From JAOUEA01 sp963821935 (lineage in GTDB: Bacteria > Actinomycetota > UBA4738 > HRBIN12), in NCBI GenBank assembly GCA_963821935.1, contig CAWGFM010000004.1, positions 372,001 through 436,000 on the forward strand: a stretch of 64,000 nucleotides of DNA. Reading direction: 5' to 3'. The notes below the pieces were generated by a model. The model was not told the DNA's origin. It saw only the letters and a list, made by a program, of their open reading frames with translations, and did not search any database. Below are positions 52,025-63,197 of this stretch, one piece after another. Position 1 is the stretch's first letter. Each line of letters starts with the position of its first letter. A program made the translations under genes and the position numbers.

Positions 52025-52441
52025 CTATCCGGCCAGGTTGATGCGTGCCTGGGCCCGCTCAAGCGCCTGCTTGATGCCCTCGATCTCGGCCTCCTCGACG
52101 GCGGTATCGCGCTCTCGCAACCGGCCCTCGAGCTCGGTCGCTCGACGGCGTGCCGCTTCGAGATCGATCTCATCGGCCATCTGGGCGTTGGCGGCCAGCA
52201 CGTCGACACGCGTGACGTCACCGGCCGAGGTCACGTGCATGAACCCGCCGTCGACCACCGCGATCAGCTCGGATCCACCCTCGCGCTGGATCCGCAACGG
52301 GCCGATCGCGAGCCGCACCATGAGCGGCGCGTGGCCCTGGAGGATGCCGACCTCACCGGCCACGCCCCGCGCGATCACGATCGAAGCTTCCCCGGTCCAC
52401 AGCTCTCGTTCCGGGGTGACGACGTGGACCTCGAGCGTCAC
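52025..52441 (-). CDS. atpC: F1Fo ATP synthase subunit epsilon
   Basis: 138 residues. N-terminal beta sandwich (EVHVVTPERELWTGEASIVIARG ... GILQGHAPLMVRL) and a C-terminal helical pair, as usual. It is the last ATP synthase gene, 3 bp after atpD. Part of the rotating central stalk; the C-terminal helices can inhibit ATP hydrolysis. Confidence 0.95.
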   Translation of the reverse strand: MTLEVHVVTPERELWTGEASIVIARGVAGEVGILQGHAPLMVRLAIGPLRIQREGGSELIAVVDGGFMHVTSAGDVTRVDVLAANAQMADEIDLEAARRRATELEGRLRERDTAVEEAEIEGIKQALERAQARINLAG

Positions 52442-52444
52442 GGG

Positions 52445-53899
<1,455 letters not shown>

Positions 53900-53901
53900 G
53901 G

Positions 53902-54792
53902 TCACTCTCCCGATGCGGCGGACAGGGCCTCGGCCCCGCCCACGATCTCGCTGATCTCCGTGGTGATCTCATCCTGACGAGCCCGGTTGGCCTGCCGGAT
54001 GTAGATCTTGATGAGCTCCTCCGCGTTGTCGGTCGCGGCCTTCATGGCTCGTCGGCGTGCGGCGTTCTCGGATGCAGCCGACTCCAGCATCGACGCGTAG
54101 ACCTTGGTGATGACGTACTGCGGAAGCAAGTGGTCCAAGATCTCACCGGCACCTGGCTCGAAGATGTACTCGGCGCGGGGCTCCGAGCCCGAGCCGGACA
54201 CCTCCTCAGGCGCGATGGGCAGGAAGCGCTGCTTGTGGGCACGCAAGGTGAACGCCGAACGGAAGTCCGTGTACACGCCCGTGAGCTCGTCGATCTCGCG
54301 ATCGCCGAAGTCCTTGATCAGCCGCTCCCCCATCTCGACGGCAACGTCGAAGTCGGGCACCTCGCTGTTGCCTTGCCAGTCCTTGCGGATGGGCACCCCT
54401 CGGAACCGGAAGTAGCCGACACCCTTCTTGCCGCTGATGTAGAGCACCGGCTCGAGACCTCGGCCGCGGATCGACGCCAGTTGCTGCTCGGCGATCTTCA
54501 AGACGTTGGAGTTGTAGGAACCCGCCAGACCGCGATCGGACGTCACCACCAGGACGCCGGCCTTGGACGGGTTCTCTCGCTCGTCGAGCAACGGATGGGA
54601 CACCGAGCCCGCCTGCGCGGCGACATCCTCCATGGCTTGGGTGAGCTGGACGGCGTACGGGCGTGACGCCTCGACGCGCTGTTGTGCCTTCACGATCCGG
54701 GACGACGCGATGAGCTCCATAGCGCGGGTGATCTTCATCGTCGATTGGACCGAGCGGATCCGCCGACGGACGACTCGGAGTTGGGCTCCCAT
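53902..54792 (-). CDS. atpG: F1Fo ATP synthase subunit gamma
   Basis: 296 residues. The N-terminal helix MGAQLRVVRRRIRSVQSTMKITRAMELIASSRI and the C-terminal helix (RRRAMKAATDNAEELIKIYIRQANRARQDEITTEISEIVGGAEAL) form the rotor shaft as in all gamma subunits. It starts directly after atpA (no gap) and lies 2 bp before atpD. It turns inside the alpha/beta hexamer. Confidence 0.96.
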   Translation of the reverse strand: MGAQLRVVRRRIRSVQSTMKITRAMELIASSRIVKAQQRVEASRPYAVQLTQAMEDVAAQAGSVSHPLLDERENPSKAGVLVVTSDRGLAGSYNSNVLKIAEQQLASIRGRGLEPVLYISGKKGVGYFRFRGVPIRKDWQGNSEVPDFDVAVEMGERLIKDFGDREIDELTGVYTDFRSAFTLRAHKQRFLPIAPEEVSGSGSEPRAEYIFEPGAGEILDHLLPQYVITKVYASMLESAASENAARRRAMKAATDNAEELIKIYIRQANRARQDEITTEISEIVGGAEALSAASGE

Positions 54793-56541
<1,749 letters not shown>

Positions 56542-56592
56542 GGCGTCACACGCTCCCCGATGTCGTGATGCAGGTGAAGGTCTGGATGCACG

Positions 56593-57138
56593 TCAGTGTC
56601 CCGTCGCAAGCTGTTGCTTGGCGCGGTCGAGCCGGGTTGCGACCGAGCCGTCGAAGACCTCGTCGCCGACGCGCGCCACGACGCCGCCCACGACGGAAGG
56701 GTCCACGACCGCCTTGACGTCGACCGTGCGCCCGGTGGCCTGCGACAGCGCCTCGGCCAGTCGTACGCGTTGTTCGTCGCTGAGCGCGACCGCGCTGCGA
56801 ACCTCGGCGAGCGCGTGGTCGCGCTCGCCGGCCGCGCGCTCGGCGAGCGCCTCAACGATGCTCGGGAGCTCCTTCGCCCGTCCGGCGTCGATCACGAACC
56901 CCAACAGGCTGACCGTGACCGGGTTGACCCGATCACCCAGGAGCTCGGCGACCACGGACTTCTTGTTCTCGGCCGGGAGGGCGGCATCGGTGAGTGCTTC
57001 GCGCAGCGGCGTGTTCTGTTCCAGCGCCTTCGCGAACCCATAGAGCTCGTCCTCGACGGTCGCCAGCACGTCCTCGGCTCGCGCGACCGAGAACATCGCC
57101 TCGGCGTATCCGTCGATCAGCTCCTGGTCGCGCGTCAT
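56593..57138 (-). CDS. atpH: F1Fo ATP synthase subunit delta
   Basis: 181 residues, standard delta/OSCP fold. The opening IDGYAEAMFSVARAEDVLATVEDEL and the later VTVSLLGFVIDAGRAKELPSIVEAL are family blocks; the C-terminus VDPSVVGGVVARVGDEVFDGSVATRLDRAKQQL is characteristic. It connects the alpha/beta head to subunit b. Starts 2 bp after atpF. Confidence 0.95.
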   Translation of the reverse strand: MTRDQELIDGYAEAMFSVARAEDVLATVEDELYGFAKALEQNTPLREALTDAALPAENKKSVVAELLGDRVNPVTVSLLGFVIDAGRAKELPSIVEALAERAAGERDHALAEVRSAVALSDEQRVRLAEALSQATGRTVDVKAVVDPSVVGGVVARVGDEVFDGSVATRLDRAKQQLATGH

Positions 57139-57140
57139 GG

Positions 57141-57698
57141 TCAGTTCTGCCCGTTCCCGCTGGTGACCCCGTCGATGTAGTCGTCGATCAAGCGCGAATG
57201 CGTGCTCTCGTCGAGCGATTCACCGACGACACGGCCGGCGAGCTCGACGGCGATCTCGCCCACCTGCGCCCGCAGCTCGGAGAAGACCCGGTCGCGTTCG
57301 ACGCGGATCTCTTCCTGAGCACGTTGCACGGTGGCTTGCGCTTCCTCTTCGGCAGACGCCTGGATGTCCGCCCGCACCTGATCGGCGGCCTTGCGGGCTT
57401 CCTCGATGATGCGGTTGGCCTCCTCCTTGGAGTTGGCGAGCTGCGCGCGATAGTCCTCCAGGAGCTTGTCCGCTTCCTGGCGGGTGCTCTCGGCCTTCTC
57501 GAGCTCTCCTTGGATCTTGGCGCGGCGCTCGTCGAGCATCGTGTTCACCCGAGGGAACACCCACTTCCACATGAAGAAGAACAAGATGGCGAACGCCAGG
57601 GCGCCCACGACCAACTCTTCCCAGTGCGGATAGAGATCCGCTGCGTCGTTGGTCTCTTCCTCGGCTTGGGCGAGGATCGTCAGGACCGTCGCGATCAC
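57141..57698 (-). CDS. atpF: F1Fo ATP synthase subunit b
   Basis: 185 residues from a GTG start. One membrane helix near residue 30-50 (LVVGALAFAILFFFMWKWV) and a long charged coiled coil (EKAESTRQEADKLLEDYR ...), the peripheral stalk. Only one b gene is seen, so the stalk is a homodimer. It lies 14 bp downstream of atpE. Confidence 0.95.
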   Translation of the reverse strand: MIATVLTILAQAEEETNDAADLYPHWEELVVGALAFAILFFFMWKWVFPRVNTMLDERRAKIQGELEKAESTRQEADKLLEDYRAQLANSKEEANRIIEEARKAADQVRADIQASAEEEAQATVQRAQEEIRVERDRVFSELRAQVGEIAVELAGRVVGESLDESTHSRLIDDYIDGVTSGNGQN

Positions 57699-57712
57699 GT
57701 GCGACTCCTCCC

Positions 57713-57958
57713 CTAGATGATGAACGAGAACGCGATGCCGAACAGGGCCAGCGCCTCGATCAACCCGATGCCGATGAACATGGTCGCTCGCACCTGCCCC
57801 GCGTACTCCGGCTGACGAGCCATGGCCTCGACCGACTTGCCGATCAGGACCCCGAGCCCGATACCCGGGCCGATCGCGGCCAAGCCGATCACGAGCCCCC
57901 GGCCGATGGTCGCGAGCCCCTCACTGGTCTCGGCGGCCTGCGCGAGTAGAGCCAACAT
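57713..57958 (-). CDS. atpE: F1Fo ATP synthase subunit c
   Basis: 81 residues from ATG 57958, chosen because GAGGAGG lies 8 nt upstream; a longer in-frame start has no such site. Two helices with a loop GKSVEAMARQPEY. Ion-carrying carboxylate is Glu in IGLIEALALFG; the Na+-type ligand set (Gln in helix 1, Thr/Ser after the Glu) is not seen, so the ring is likely proton-driven. Lies about 50 bp after atpB. Confidence 0.95.
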   Translation of the reverse strand: MLALLAQAAETSEGLATIGRGLVIGLAAIGPGIGLGVLIGKSVEAMARQPEYAGQVRATMFIGIGLIEALALFGIAFSFII

Positions 57959-58007
57959 CGACAACGCCTCCTCTGGTTCCTTCACTCGGTTCTCTGGTGT
58001 GGGTGGG

Positions 58008-58793
58008 TCAGTGTTCCTCGGCCATCGCGCCGCCGATGTATGAGGCGGTCAGGATCGCGAAGATGAATGCCTGCAGTCCGGACACGAAGATCTCGAAGCC
58101 GACGAGCGCGATACCGATCGCGAACGAGAACGGCGCGAAGATCGCGGTGAACCCGCCCTGCAGCATCGCGATCGTCCCCAGGAAGAACACGGCGAGCAGG
58201 AAGTGTCCGGCCATGAAGTTCGCCCACAGTCGAACGGACAAGGTGATCGGCCGGATCAGGATCTGCGTGATGAACTCGATGGGGATGAGCAGCACGTACA
58301 GCGCTGCCGGTGCGCCCGGGGGGACGCACACGTGCTTGAGGTAGCCGAAGAAGCCGTGCTTGGAGATCCCGACCGCGTTGTAGGTGACCCAGGCGATCAG
58401 CGCCATCGTCAGCGGGAACGCGATCCGGCTGTTGGAGGAGAAGTTGATCCCGGGCACGACTTCGAAGATGTTCCAGAAGAAGATCGCGAAGAAGAACGTG
58501 GCGAGCAGCGGCATGAACCGCTCGCTGTCGGCGCCCAGCATCGGGAACGCGATGTTCTCGCGCACGAACTGGATGCCCAACTCGGACAGACTCTGCAGTT
58601 TGCCCGGCACGACCGTGGTCCGGCGCAGGCCGAAGTAGAAGAACGCGATGAACAGCACCAGCCCGAACAACACCAGGAAGTTGATGAAGGTCATGCAGAA
58701 GGACAGTGGGCCGATGTCGATCGAAGGACCCCAACAACCCCAGACGAAGTCCTTGGTCGTGGGCGGGTGGAATTCGGCGAGCAACCCGATCAT
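58008..58793 (-). CDS. atpB: F1Fo ATP synthase subunit a
   Basis: 261 residues from ATG 58793, overlapping the upstream stop (ATGA). Five or six helices; the essential Arg is in SVRLWANFMAGH, and PIEFITQILIRPITL precedes it. It forms the proton half-channels against the c ring. The frame runs further upstream but only as an overlap with the previous gene. Confidence 0.96.
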   Translation of the reverse strand: MIGLLAEFHPPTTKDFVWGCWGPSIDIGPLSFCMTFINFLVLFGLVLFIAFFYFGLRRTTVVPGKLQSLSELGIQFVRENIAFPMLGADSERFMPLLATFFFAIFFWNIFEVVPGINFSSNSRIAFPLTMALIAWVTYNAVGISKHGFFGYLKHVCVPPGAPAALYVLLIPIEFITQILIRPITLSVRLWANFMAGHFLLAVFFLGTIAMLQGGFTAIFAPFSFAIGIALVGFEIFVSGLQAFIFAILTASYIGGAMAEEH

Positions 58794-59215
58794 CGGTCCG
58801 CCCCTTGGCGCTCGGGCATCCGCCACAGGTCGGCCTGCATCCTGCCCGCGATCATCTTGATCTCCACGGAGAGCAGGACCACCGTGCAGACGACGAACGC
58901 GACGATGAACGCGCTGACCGTGAACCACGCCAGCTGCGTGAGCCCGAGCAGCAGCACGGCGAGCAATGCCATGCGGACGAGGAACCCTCCCAGCCCGACC
59001 GCGTAGAGGAGCGTCAAGGAGATGCGCGCCGCGTACGCCACGGAGATGGCGAAGAACGCGAAGTTCGCGAAGACGAGGACGATGGCGATCGCGGCCGAGA
59101 GCGCGGCCTCCGGTCCGCCGACGAGCGCAGCGATGAGTGCGGCCACGGCCACGGCAGGCACGGAAAGCGGAAGCACCTTCCGAACGAGCTCGAGCTCTGG
59201 CTCAGCTGCTGCCAC
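58790..59215 (-). CDS. AtpI-like membrane protein of the ATP synthase operon
   Basis: 141 residues with four hydrophobic helices (for example PAVAVAALIAALVGGPEAALSAAIAIVLVFANFAFF). Small four-helix proteins of the AtpI/UncI type precede atpB in many operons and help c-ring assembly. Sequence similarity is weak, so the name rests mainly on size, topology and place. Overlaps atpZ by 14 bp upstream and atpB by 4 bp downstream. Confidence 0.75.
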   Translation of the reverse strand: MAAAEPELELVRKVLPLSVPAVAVAALIAALVGGPEAALSAAIAIVLVFANFAFFAISVAYAARISLTLLYAVGLGGFLVRMALLAVLLLGLTQLAWFTVSAFIVAFVVCTVVLLSVEIKMIAGRMQADLWRMPERQGADR

Positions 59216-59432
59216 TGTCTCCCTTGCCGTACCTCAGGTACACGATGTAGATGGACGCGGCCGCACCCATGATGGTGCCGAACGCGAAGAACACCTGGGG
59301 CGTGCCTGCGAACCGGTCGATGACGTAGCCCACGCCGCCCCAGAGCAAGATCCCCGCGATCATGGTTGCGGTGATACTCCACCCCGTCCCCATGCCGGAC
59401 CACGCTTGATCTCGCTGAGGTGGGGCAGCCAT
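59202..59432 (-). CDS. atpZ: AtpZ/AtpI-type small ATP synthase accessory protein
   Basis: 76 residues from ATG 59432, two helices with GILLWGGVGYVIDRFAGTPQVFFAFGTIMGAA, the typical AtpZ pattern (GxGxxIDxxxGTxP). It is the first gene of the atp operon. A strong promoter ends 8 nt before the ATG, so translation is likely leaderless; no Shine-Dalgarno site is visible. AtpZ may take part in Mg2+ uptake or ring assembly (family knowledge). Confidence 0.85.
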   Translation of the reverse strand: MAAPPQRDQAWSGMGTGWSITATMIAGILLWGGVGYVIDRFAGTPQVFFAFGTIMGAAASIYIVYLRYGKGDSGSS

Positions 59433-59440
59433 GCGCGCGG

Positions 59441-59469
59441 AGTATATCGACGGCACCGGGGGGCGTCAA
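59441..59469 (-). promoter_or_regulatory. Vegetative promoter of the atp operon, probably leaderless
   Basis: On the minus strand a -35 box TTGACG (59464-59469) and a -10 box TATACT (59441-59446) are separated by exactly 17 bp, close to the sigma-70/SigA consensus. The -10 box ends 8 nt before the atpZ ATG, which would place the transcript start at or near that ATG. This is the strongest promoter I can see in the window. Confidence 0.8.
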
Positions 59470-59530
59470 AATCCACGAACGTGCGTTTCCGCAGGTCCGA
59501 GCCTATATTCTCGGGAGCTTGTGAACGTTT

Positions 59531-60658
59531 TCACGAGCGCGGACCGTCGCTGGGCATGGCGCTCTCGTCACGGCGCCGCCAGCGATCGAGGGCCGGCAAT
59601 GCGGTGATGAGGAACAGGACCATGGCCCCGAGCAACACGAGTCCGACCGTGGTCCGACCGTCGATCAGACCCACCGCCAGCGCGCTGCCGGAGATCAACA
59701 GGCTCCACAGGTACATCAACAGCACCGCTCGGGGGTGACTGTGTCCGATCTCCATGAGCCGATGATGGATGTGTTCCTTGTCGGCATGGCCGATGCCCTG
59801 CCCGCGCCATGTCCTTCGAACCACGGCCAGCACCACATCCAGAACGGGGATGAACAGCACCAGCAGCGGCACGACCAGCACGCCCGCGACAGCGGCCAGG
59901 TCTCCACCCGACGGCGGGATCGGGTTGCGGCCGACCCCCGAGATCGTGAAGATCGCCACCAGCATGCCCAGCAGCATCGAACCTGAATCGCCCATGAAGA
60001 TCTTCGCGGGGTAGAAGTTCCAGGGCAGGAAGCCCACGCAGATCCCGACGGTGATGGCCGAGAGCAACGCCGCCGCAGAGGCGTCGCCGAACGTGCTCTC
60101 CGACGTCACCACATAGATGAAGAACGACGCCGCCGCGATCGCCACCATGCCCGCGGCCAGCCCGTCGAGGCCATCCACCAGGTTGACCGCGTTGGCCACG
60201 ATCAAGACCCACAGCACCGTGAGCAGGACCGAGAGGTCTGGCGTGAGGTCGACGATGCCCAGGCCGGGGAGCCAGAAGTACAAGAGCGCCGAGCCCATGA
60301 GCACCAAGACGCCGGCGATGAAGATCTGGGCGGTGGCCTTGGCCAGGGCCGACGTGCCGCGGCGGTCGTCGATCGTGCCGAGCACGGTCATCAAGGTGCA
60401 TGTCACGATCGCCGCCAACGGCTCCGAACTGCCTGCGCGCATCTCCGAGAAGAACGGCATCAGGAACGACACGCCCATGCCGGCCAGGAACCCGGCGTAC
60501 ATCGCCAGCCCGCCCATCGTGGGGGTGGGCACCGCGTGCACGCTGCGATCGTTGGGCTGATAGACCGCGCCCAAGCGCACCACCACGCGCCGCACGAGCG
60601 GCGTGACCAGGAACGTCGTCCCCGCGCTGGCGAGGAAGATCAGCAGGTAAGCGCTCAC
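59531..60658 (-). CDS. wecA: Undecaprenyl-phosphate N-acetylhexosamine-1-phosphate transferase (MraY/WecA family)
   Basis: 375 residues, about eleven helices. Diagnostic loops: RSVHAVPTPTMGGLAM, LGTIDDRRGTSALAKATAQ, NAVNLVDGLDGLAAG, FMGDSGSMLLG and HADKEHIHHRLMEIGHSH (the HIHHR motif of the WecA/TagO branch, not MraY). It joins a UDP-sugar phosphate to undecaprenyl phosphate on the inner face of the membrane for wall polymers. Lies between glyA and the atp promoter; a small GTGAA/TTCAC palindrome sits at its end. Confidence 0.93.
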   Translation of the reverse strand: MSAYLLIFLASAGTTFLVTPLVRRVVVRLGAVYQPNDRSVHAVPTPTMGGLAMYAGFLAGMGVSFLMPFFSEMRAGSSEPLAAIVTCTLMTVLGTIDDRRGTSALAKATAQIFIAGVLVLMGSALLYFWLPGLGIVDLTPDLSVLLTVLWVLIVANAVNLVDGLDGLAAGMVAIAAASFFIYVVTSESTFGDASAAALLSAITVGICVGFLPWNFYPAKIFMGDSGSMLLGMLVAIFTISGVGRNPIPPSGGDLAAVAGVLVVPLLVLFIPVLDVVLAVVRRTWRGQGIGHADKEHIHHRLMEIGHSHPRAVLLMYLWSLLISGSALAVGLIDGRTTVGLVLLGAMVLFLITALPALDRWRRRDESAMPSDGPRS

Positions 60659-60694
60659 ACTGCGGCCAGTGTGACAGGCCCGCGGCCGGAGCCT

Positions 60695-61960
60695 CTACGG
60701 ATACAGCGGGAACCGCTGCATCAGATCGCGAACCTGCTGGCGAGCCTTCTCCTTCACCCCGGTGTCGTCGGCGTTCCGCAAGACCTCGCCCAGGATGGAA
60801 GCGATCTCGCGCATCTCGGGCTCATCCATGCCGAGCGTGGACGGCCCCGGTGTGCCGACCCGGATACCTGAGGGCGTCGACGGCGGGTTGGGGTCATACG
60901 GGATCTGGTTCTTGTTGAGGGCGATCCCCACCTCGTCGGCGGCAGCCTCTGCGGCCTTGCCGTCCACACCCATGGGTCGGAGATCGGCAAGGATCAGATG
61001 CGAATCGGTGCCACCGGAGACGATCCGCAGCCCCTCGTCGGCCAGGCCGGCCGCCAGCGCGCGCGCGTCCCGCACGGTGCGATCGGCGTAGGCTCGGAAC
61101 TCCGGCGTCGCCGCCTCATGGAGGGCCACCGCCTTGGCGGCGATGCAGTGCTCCAGCGGGCCGCCTTGCATCATGGGGAACACCGCTTTGTCGATCGCCT
61201 TCGCGTGCTCCTCCTTGCACACGATCATCGCGCCGCGGGGTCCGCGGAGCGCCTTGTGGGTGGTGAACGTCACGACGTCGGCGTGGGGAACGGGCGACGG
61301 GTAGGCACCGCCTGCCACCAGACCGATGAAATGCGAGGCATCGACCCACAGCAGCGCACCCACCTCGTCGGCGATCTGGCGGAACGCCGCGAAATCGATG
61401 CTCCTGGGATATGCCGTGTACCCACTCAGGATGATCTTGGGTCGCTCGGCCTTCGCGAGATCGCGGATGCGGTCCATGTCGAGTTGCTCGGTGTCGCGGT
61501 CGACCTCATAGCCGACGAAGTTGAACCACTTACCACTGACGTTGACCGGCGAGCCGTGCGTGAGGTGACCGCCGTGCGCCAGCACCATGCCCAGCACCTT
61601 GTCGTCGGAGTGCGGCCGCAGGAACGCACCGAACACCGCCATGTTGGCGGTGGCCCCCGAGTGGGGCTGGACGTTGGCGTGCTCGGCCCCGAACAGCTCC
61701 TTGGCGCGATCGATGGCGAGCTGCTCGGTGACATCGACGAACTCGCAGCCGCCGTAGTACCGGCGTCCCGGATAGCCCTCGGCGTACTTGTCGGTCATGG
61801 TCGAGCCGAGGGCGGCCAGCACCGCAGGACTGGCGTAGTTCTCGGAGGCGATCAAGCGCAAGCAGGTTCGCTCGCGTTCCAGCTCGTCGGCCAGGGCCTG
61901 GGCAACCTCCGGGTCGGTCGCCTTCAGCGCCTCCCAGTCGGCAGCGTATTCTTTGCTCAT
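60695..61960 (-). CDS. glyA: Serine hydroxymethyltransferase
   Basis: 421 residues, PLP enzyme making glycine and 5,10-methylene-tetrahydrofolate from serine. PLP Lys in FTTHKALRGPRGAMIV; LIASENYASPAVLAALGS and YAEGYPGRRYYGGCEFVD are family blocks. Its start overlaps the stop of the phosphatase gene by 4 bp. It feeds the one-carbon pool that the DmdA/GcvT-like proteins would also use. Confidence 0.97.
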   Translation of the reverse strand: MSKEYAADWEALKATDPEVAQALADELERERTCLRLIASENYASPAVLAALGSTMTDKYAEGYPGRRYYGGCEFVDVTEQLAIDRAKELFGAEHANVQPHSGATANMAVFGAFLRPHSDDKVLGMVLAHGGHLTHGSPVNVSGKWFNFVGYEVDRDTEQLDMDRIRDLAKAERPKIILSGYTAYPRSIDFAAFRQIADEVGALLWVDASHFIGLVAGGAYPSPVPHADVVTFTTHKALRGPRGAMIVCKEEHAKAIDKAVFPMMQGGPLEHCIAAKAVALHEAATPEFRAYADRTVRDARALAAGLADEGLRIVSGGTDSHLILADLRPMGVDGKAAEAAADEVGIALNKNQIPYDPNPPSTPSGIRVGTPGPSTLGMDEPEMREIASILGEVLRNADDTGVKEKARQQVRDLMQRFPLYP

Positions 61961-62568
61961 CCCACAGCTCCCCTCGTGCGGTCGTCGTCGTCAACGTTCA
62001 CCGCGTCGTGTACTCCATACAACCCGACGACCAGGCGCCGGGTCCACTCGTCCAACTCCGAGGCCACCGCTCGATACGTGGAGAGCGGGAGGCCGATGGG
62101 GTCCACCACGCCCTCGTCATGGAGGTTGCGCGGGAATCCGGATCGCCGCAGCGCATGTGCACCCGCGACCCGGCCTGCCAGGGTCGCCGGATCGGCGTCC
62201 GGCGCCGCGGGGTCCATCGCCTCGAGGAGACGGACCAGCTCCTTCAGGGTGAACGAGCGGCCGGCCGCTTCGGGAACGATGCTCGCGGCCCCGTCTCGGT
62301 GCTCGGTGGCCATCCCCACGACGAGGTCGGCCGCGAGCATGTCGTCGGACAGCATGCGGGCACGATGACCGGCGATGTTGGATCCATGCTCGCGAGCGGC
62401 GATCACCGAACCCTCACTGGGCGGTGACCCCTCGAGGCCGGCGATGCCGGCCGAGGACACGGTGGGAGCGCCGGGGCCGAACCGCGCGGAGAAGGCGTCT
62501 CGGAGGAACCCTTCGGCGATCGGAGAACGGCAGATGTTGCCGGTGCACACCACCAGGATCGAGGTCAT
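61957..62568 (-). CDS. Low-molecular-weight protein tyrosine phosphatase
   Basis: 203 residues. P-loop VVCTGNICRSP fits the CX5R active site; the DP acid loop is seen as GVVDPIGLP near 155. The length is longer than the usual 150-160 because of an insert around 105-140 (SFTLKELVRLLEAMDPAAPDADPATLAGRV). Probably dephosphorylates Tyr or a small phosphoester. It is coupled to both glyA and tsaC by 4-bp overlaps, as often seen in actinobacteria. Confidence 0.9.
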   Translation of the reverse strand: MTSILVVCTGNICRSPIAEGFLRDAFSARFGPGAPTVSSAGIAGLEGSPPSEGSVIAAREHGSNIAGHRARMLSDDMLAADLVVGMATEHRDGAASIVPEAAGRSFTLKELVRLLEAMDPAAPDADPATLAGRVAGAHALRRSGFPRNLHDEGVVDPIGLPLSTYRAVASELDEWTRRLVVGLYGVHDAVNVDDDDRTRGAVG

Positions 62569-63197
62569 GACGAGGGCCGGGATTCTAGCAGTGGGGCCCC
62601 GTGCGGCAGGTGTCCGCGGATCGTGGCCGCGTCGATGCTGCCAGGCCGGATGATCGCGGCAGCGCCGTGCGCCAGGTCCAGCACCGTCGAGGCCAGACCG
62701 GTCAGCGGTTCAGGCGCGCACAGGTATACGTCGACCTGGTCGCCGAAGGTCTCGACCAGGTGCTCGCAGTCGGTGACCGGCGGGTGTCCGGACCGGTTGG
62801 CGCTGGTGACCGCCAACGGGCCCGTGATCGAGAGCACGGCGAGCGTGAGCGGATGAGACGGAACCCTCAGCCCCACCGTTGCGGGCTCCTCGCCGAGGTC
62901 CCATGCACGCGAGTCAGGCATCCGCCCCAGCACCAGTGTGAGCGCGCCGGGCCAACAGGTGCGAGCGAGTGCGTCGGCCCGCTCGTCGAAGACCGCGACC
63001 CGTCGAGCCTGGGCCTCGTTCGCGCACAGGACCGGCAGCGCGAGGTCGCGGGTCCGGCCCTTGGCTCGGAAGACTCGCGCGGTGGCGGCGGGGTCGTCAG
63101 GCCTGGTCCCGATGCCGTACACCGTGTCGGTCGGCAGGACGATGAGCTTGCCGCTGCGGACGGCGTCGGCGGCCTCGCCGATCGGATCCGTCGTCAC
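62565..63197 (-). CDS. tsaC: L-threonylcarbamoyladenylate synthase (Sua5/YwlC/TsaC type)
   Basis: 210 residues from GTG 63197, overlapping the prmC stop. YrdC fold: VLPTDTVYGIGTRPDD, a KGR block (RAKGRTRDLALPVL), TCWPGALTLVL and LAVTSANRSGHPP. It makes threonylcarbamoyl-AMP from Thr, bicarbonate and ATP, for the t6A37 modification of tRNA. Only the YrdC domain is present (no Sua5 tail). Confidence 0.94.
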   Translation of the reverse strand: MTTDPIGEAADAVRSGKLIVLPTDTVYGIGTRPDDPAATARVFRAKGRTRDLALPVLCANEAQARRVAVFDERADALARTCWPGALTLVLGRMPDSRAWDLGEEPATVGLRVPSHPLTLAVLSITGPLAVTSANRSGHPPVTDCEHLVETFGDQVDVYLCAPEPLTGLASTVLDLAHGAAAIIRPGSIDAATIRGHLPHGAPLLESRPSS

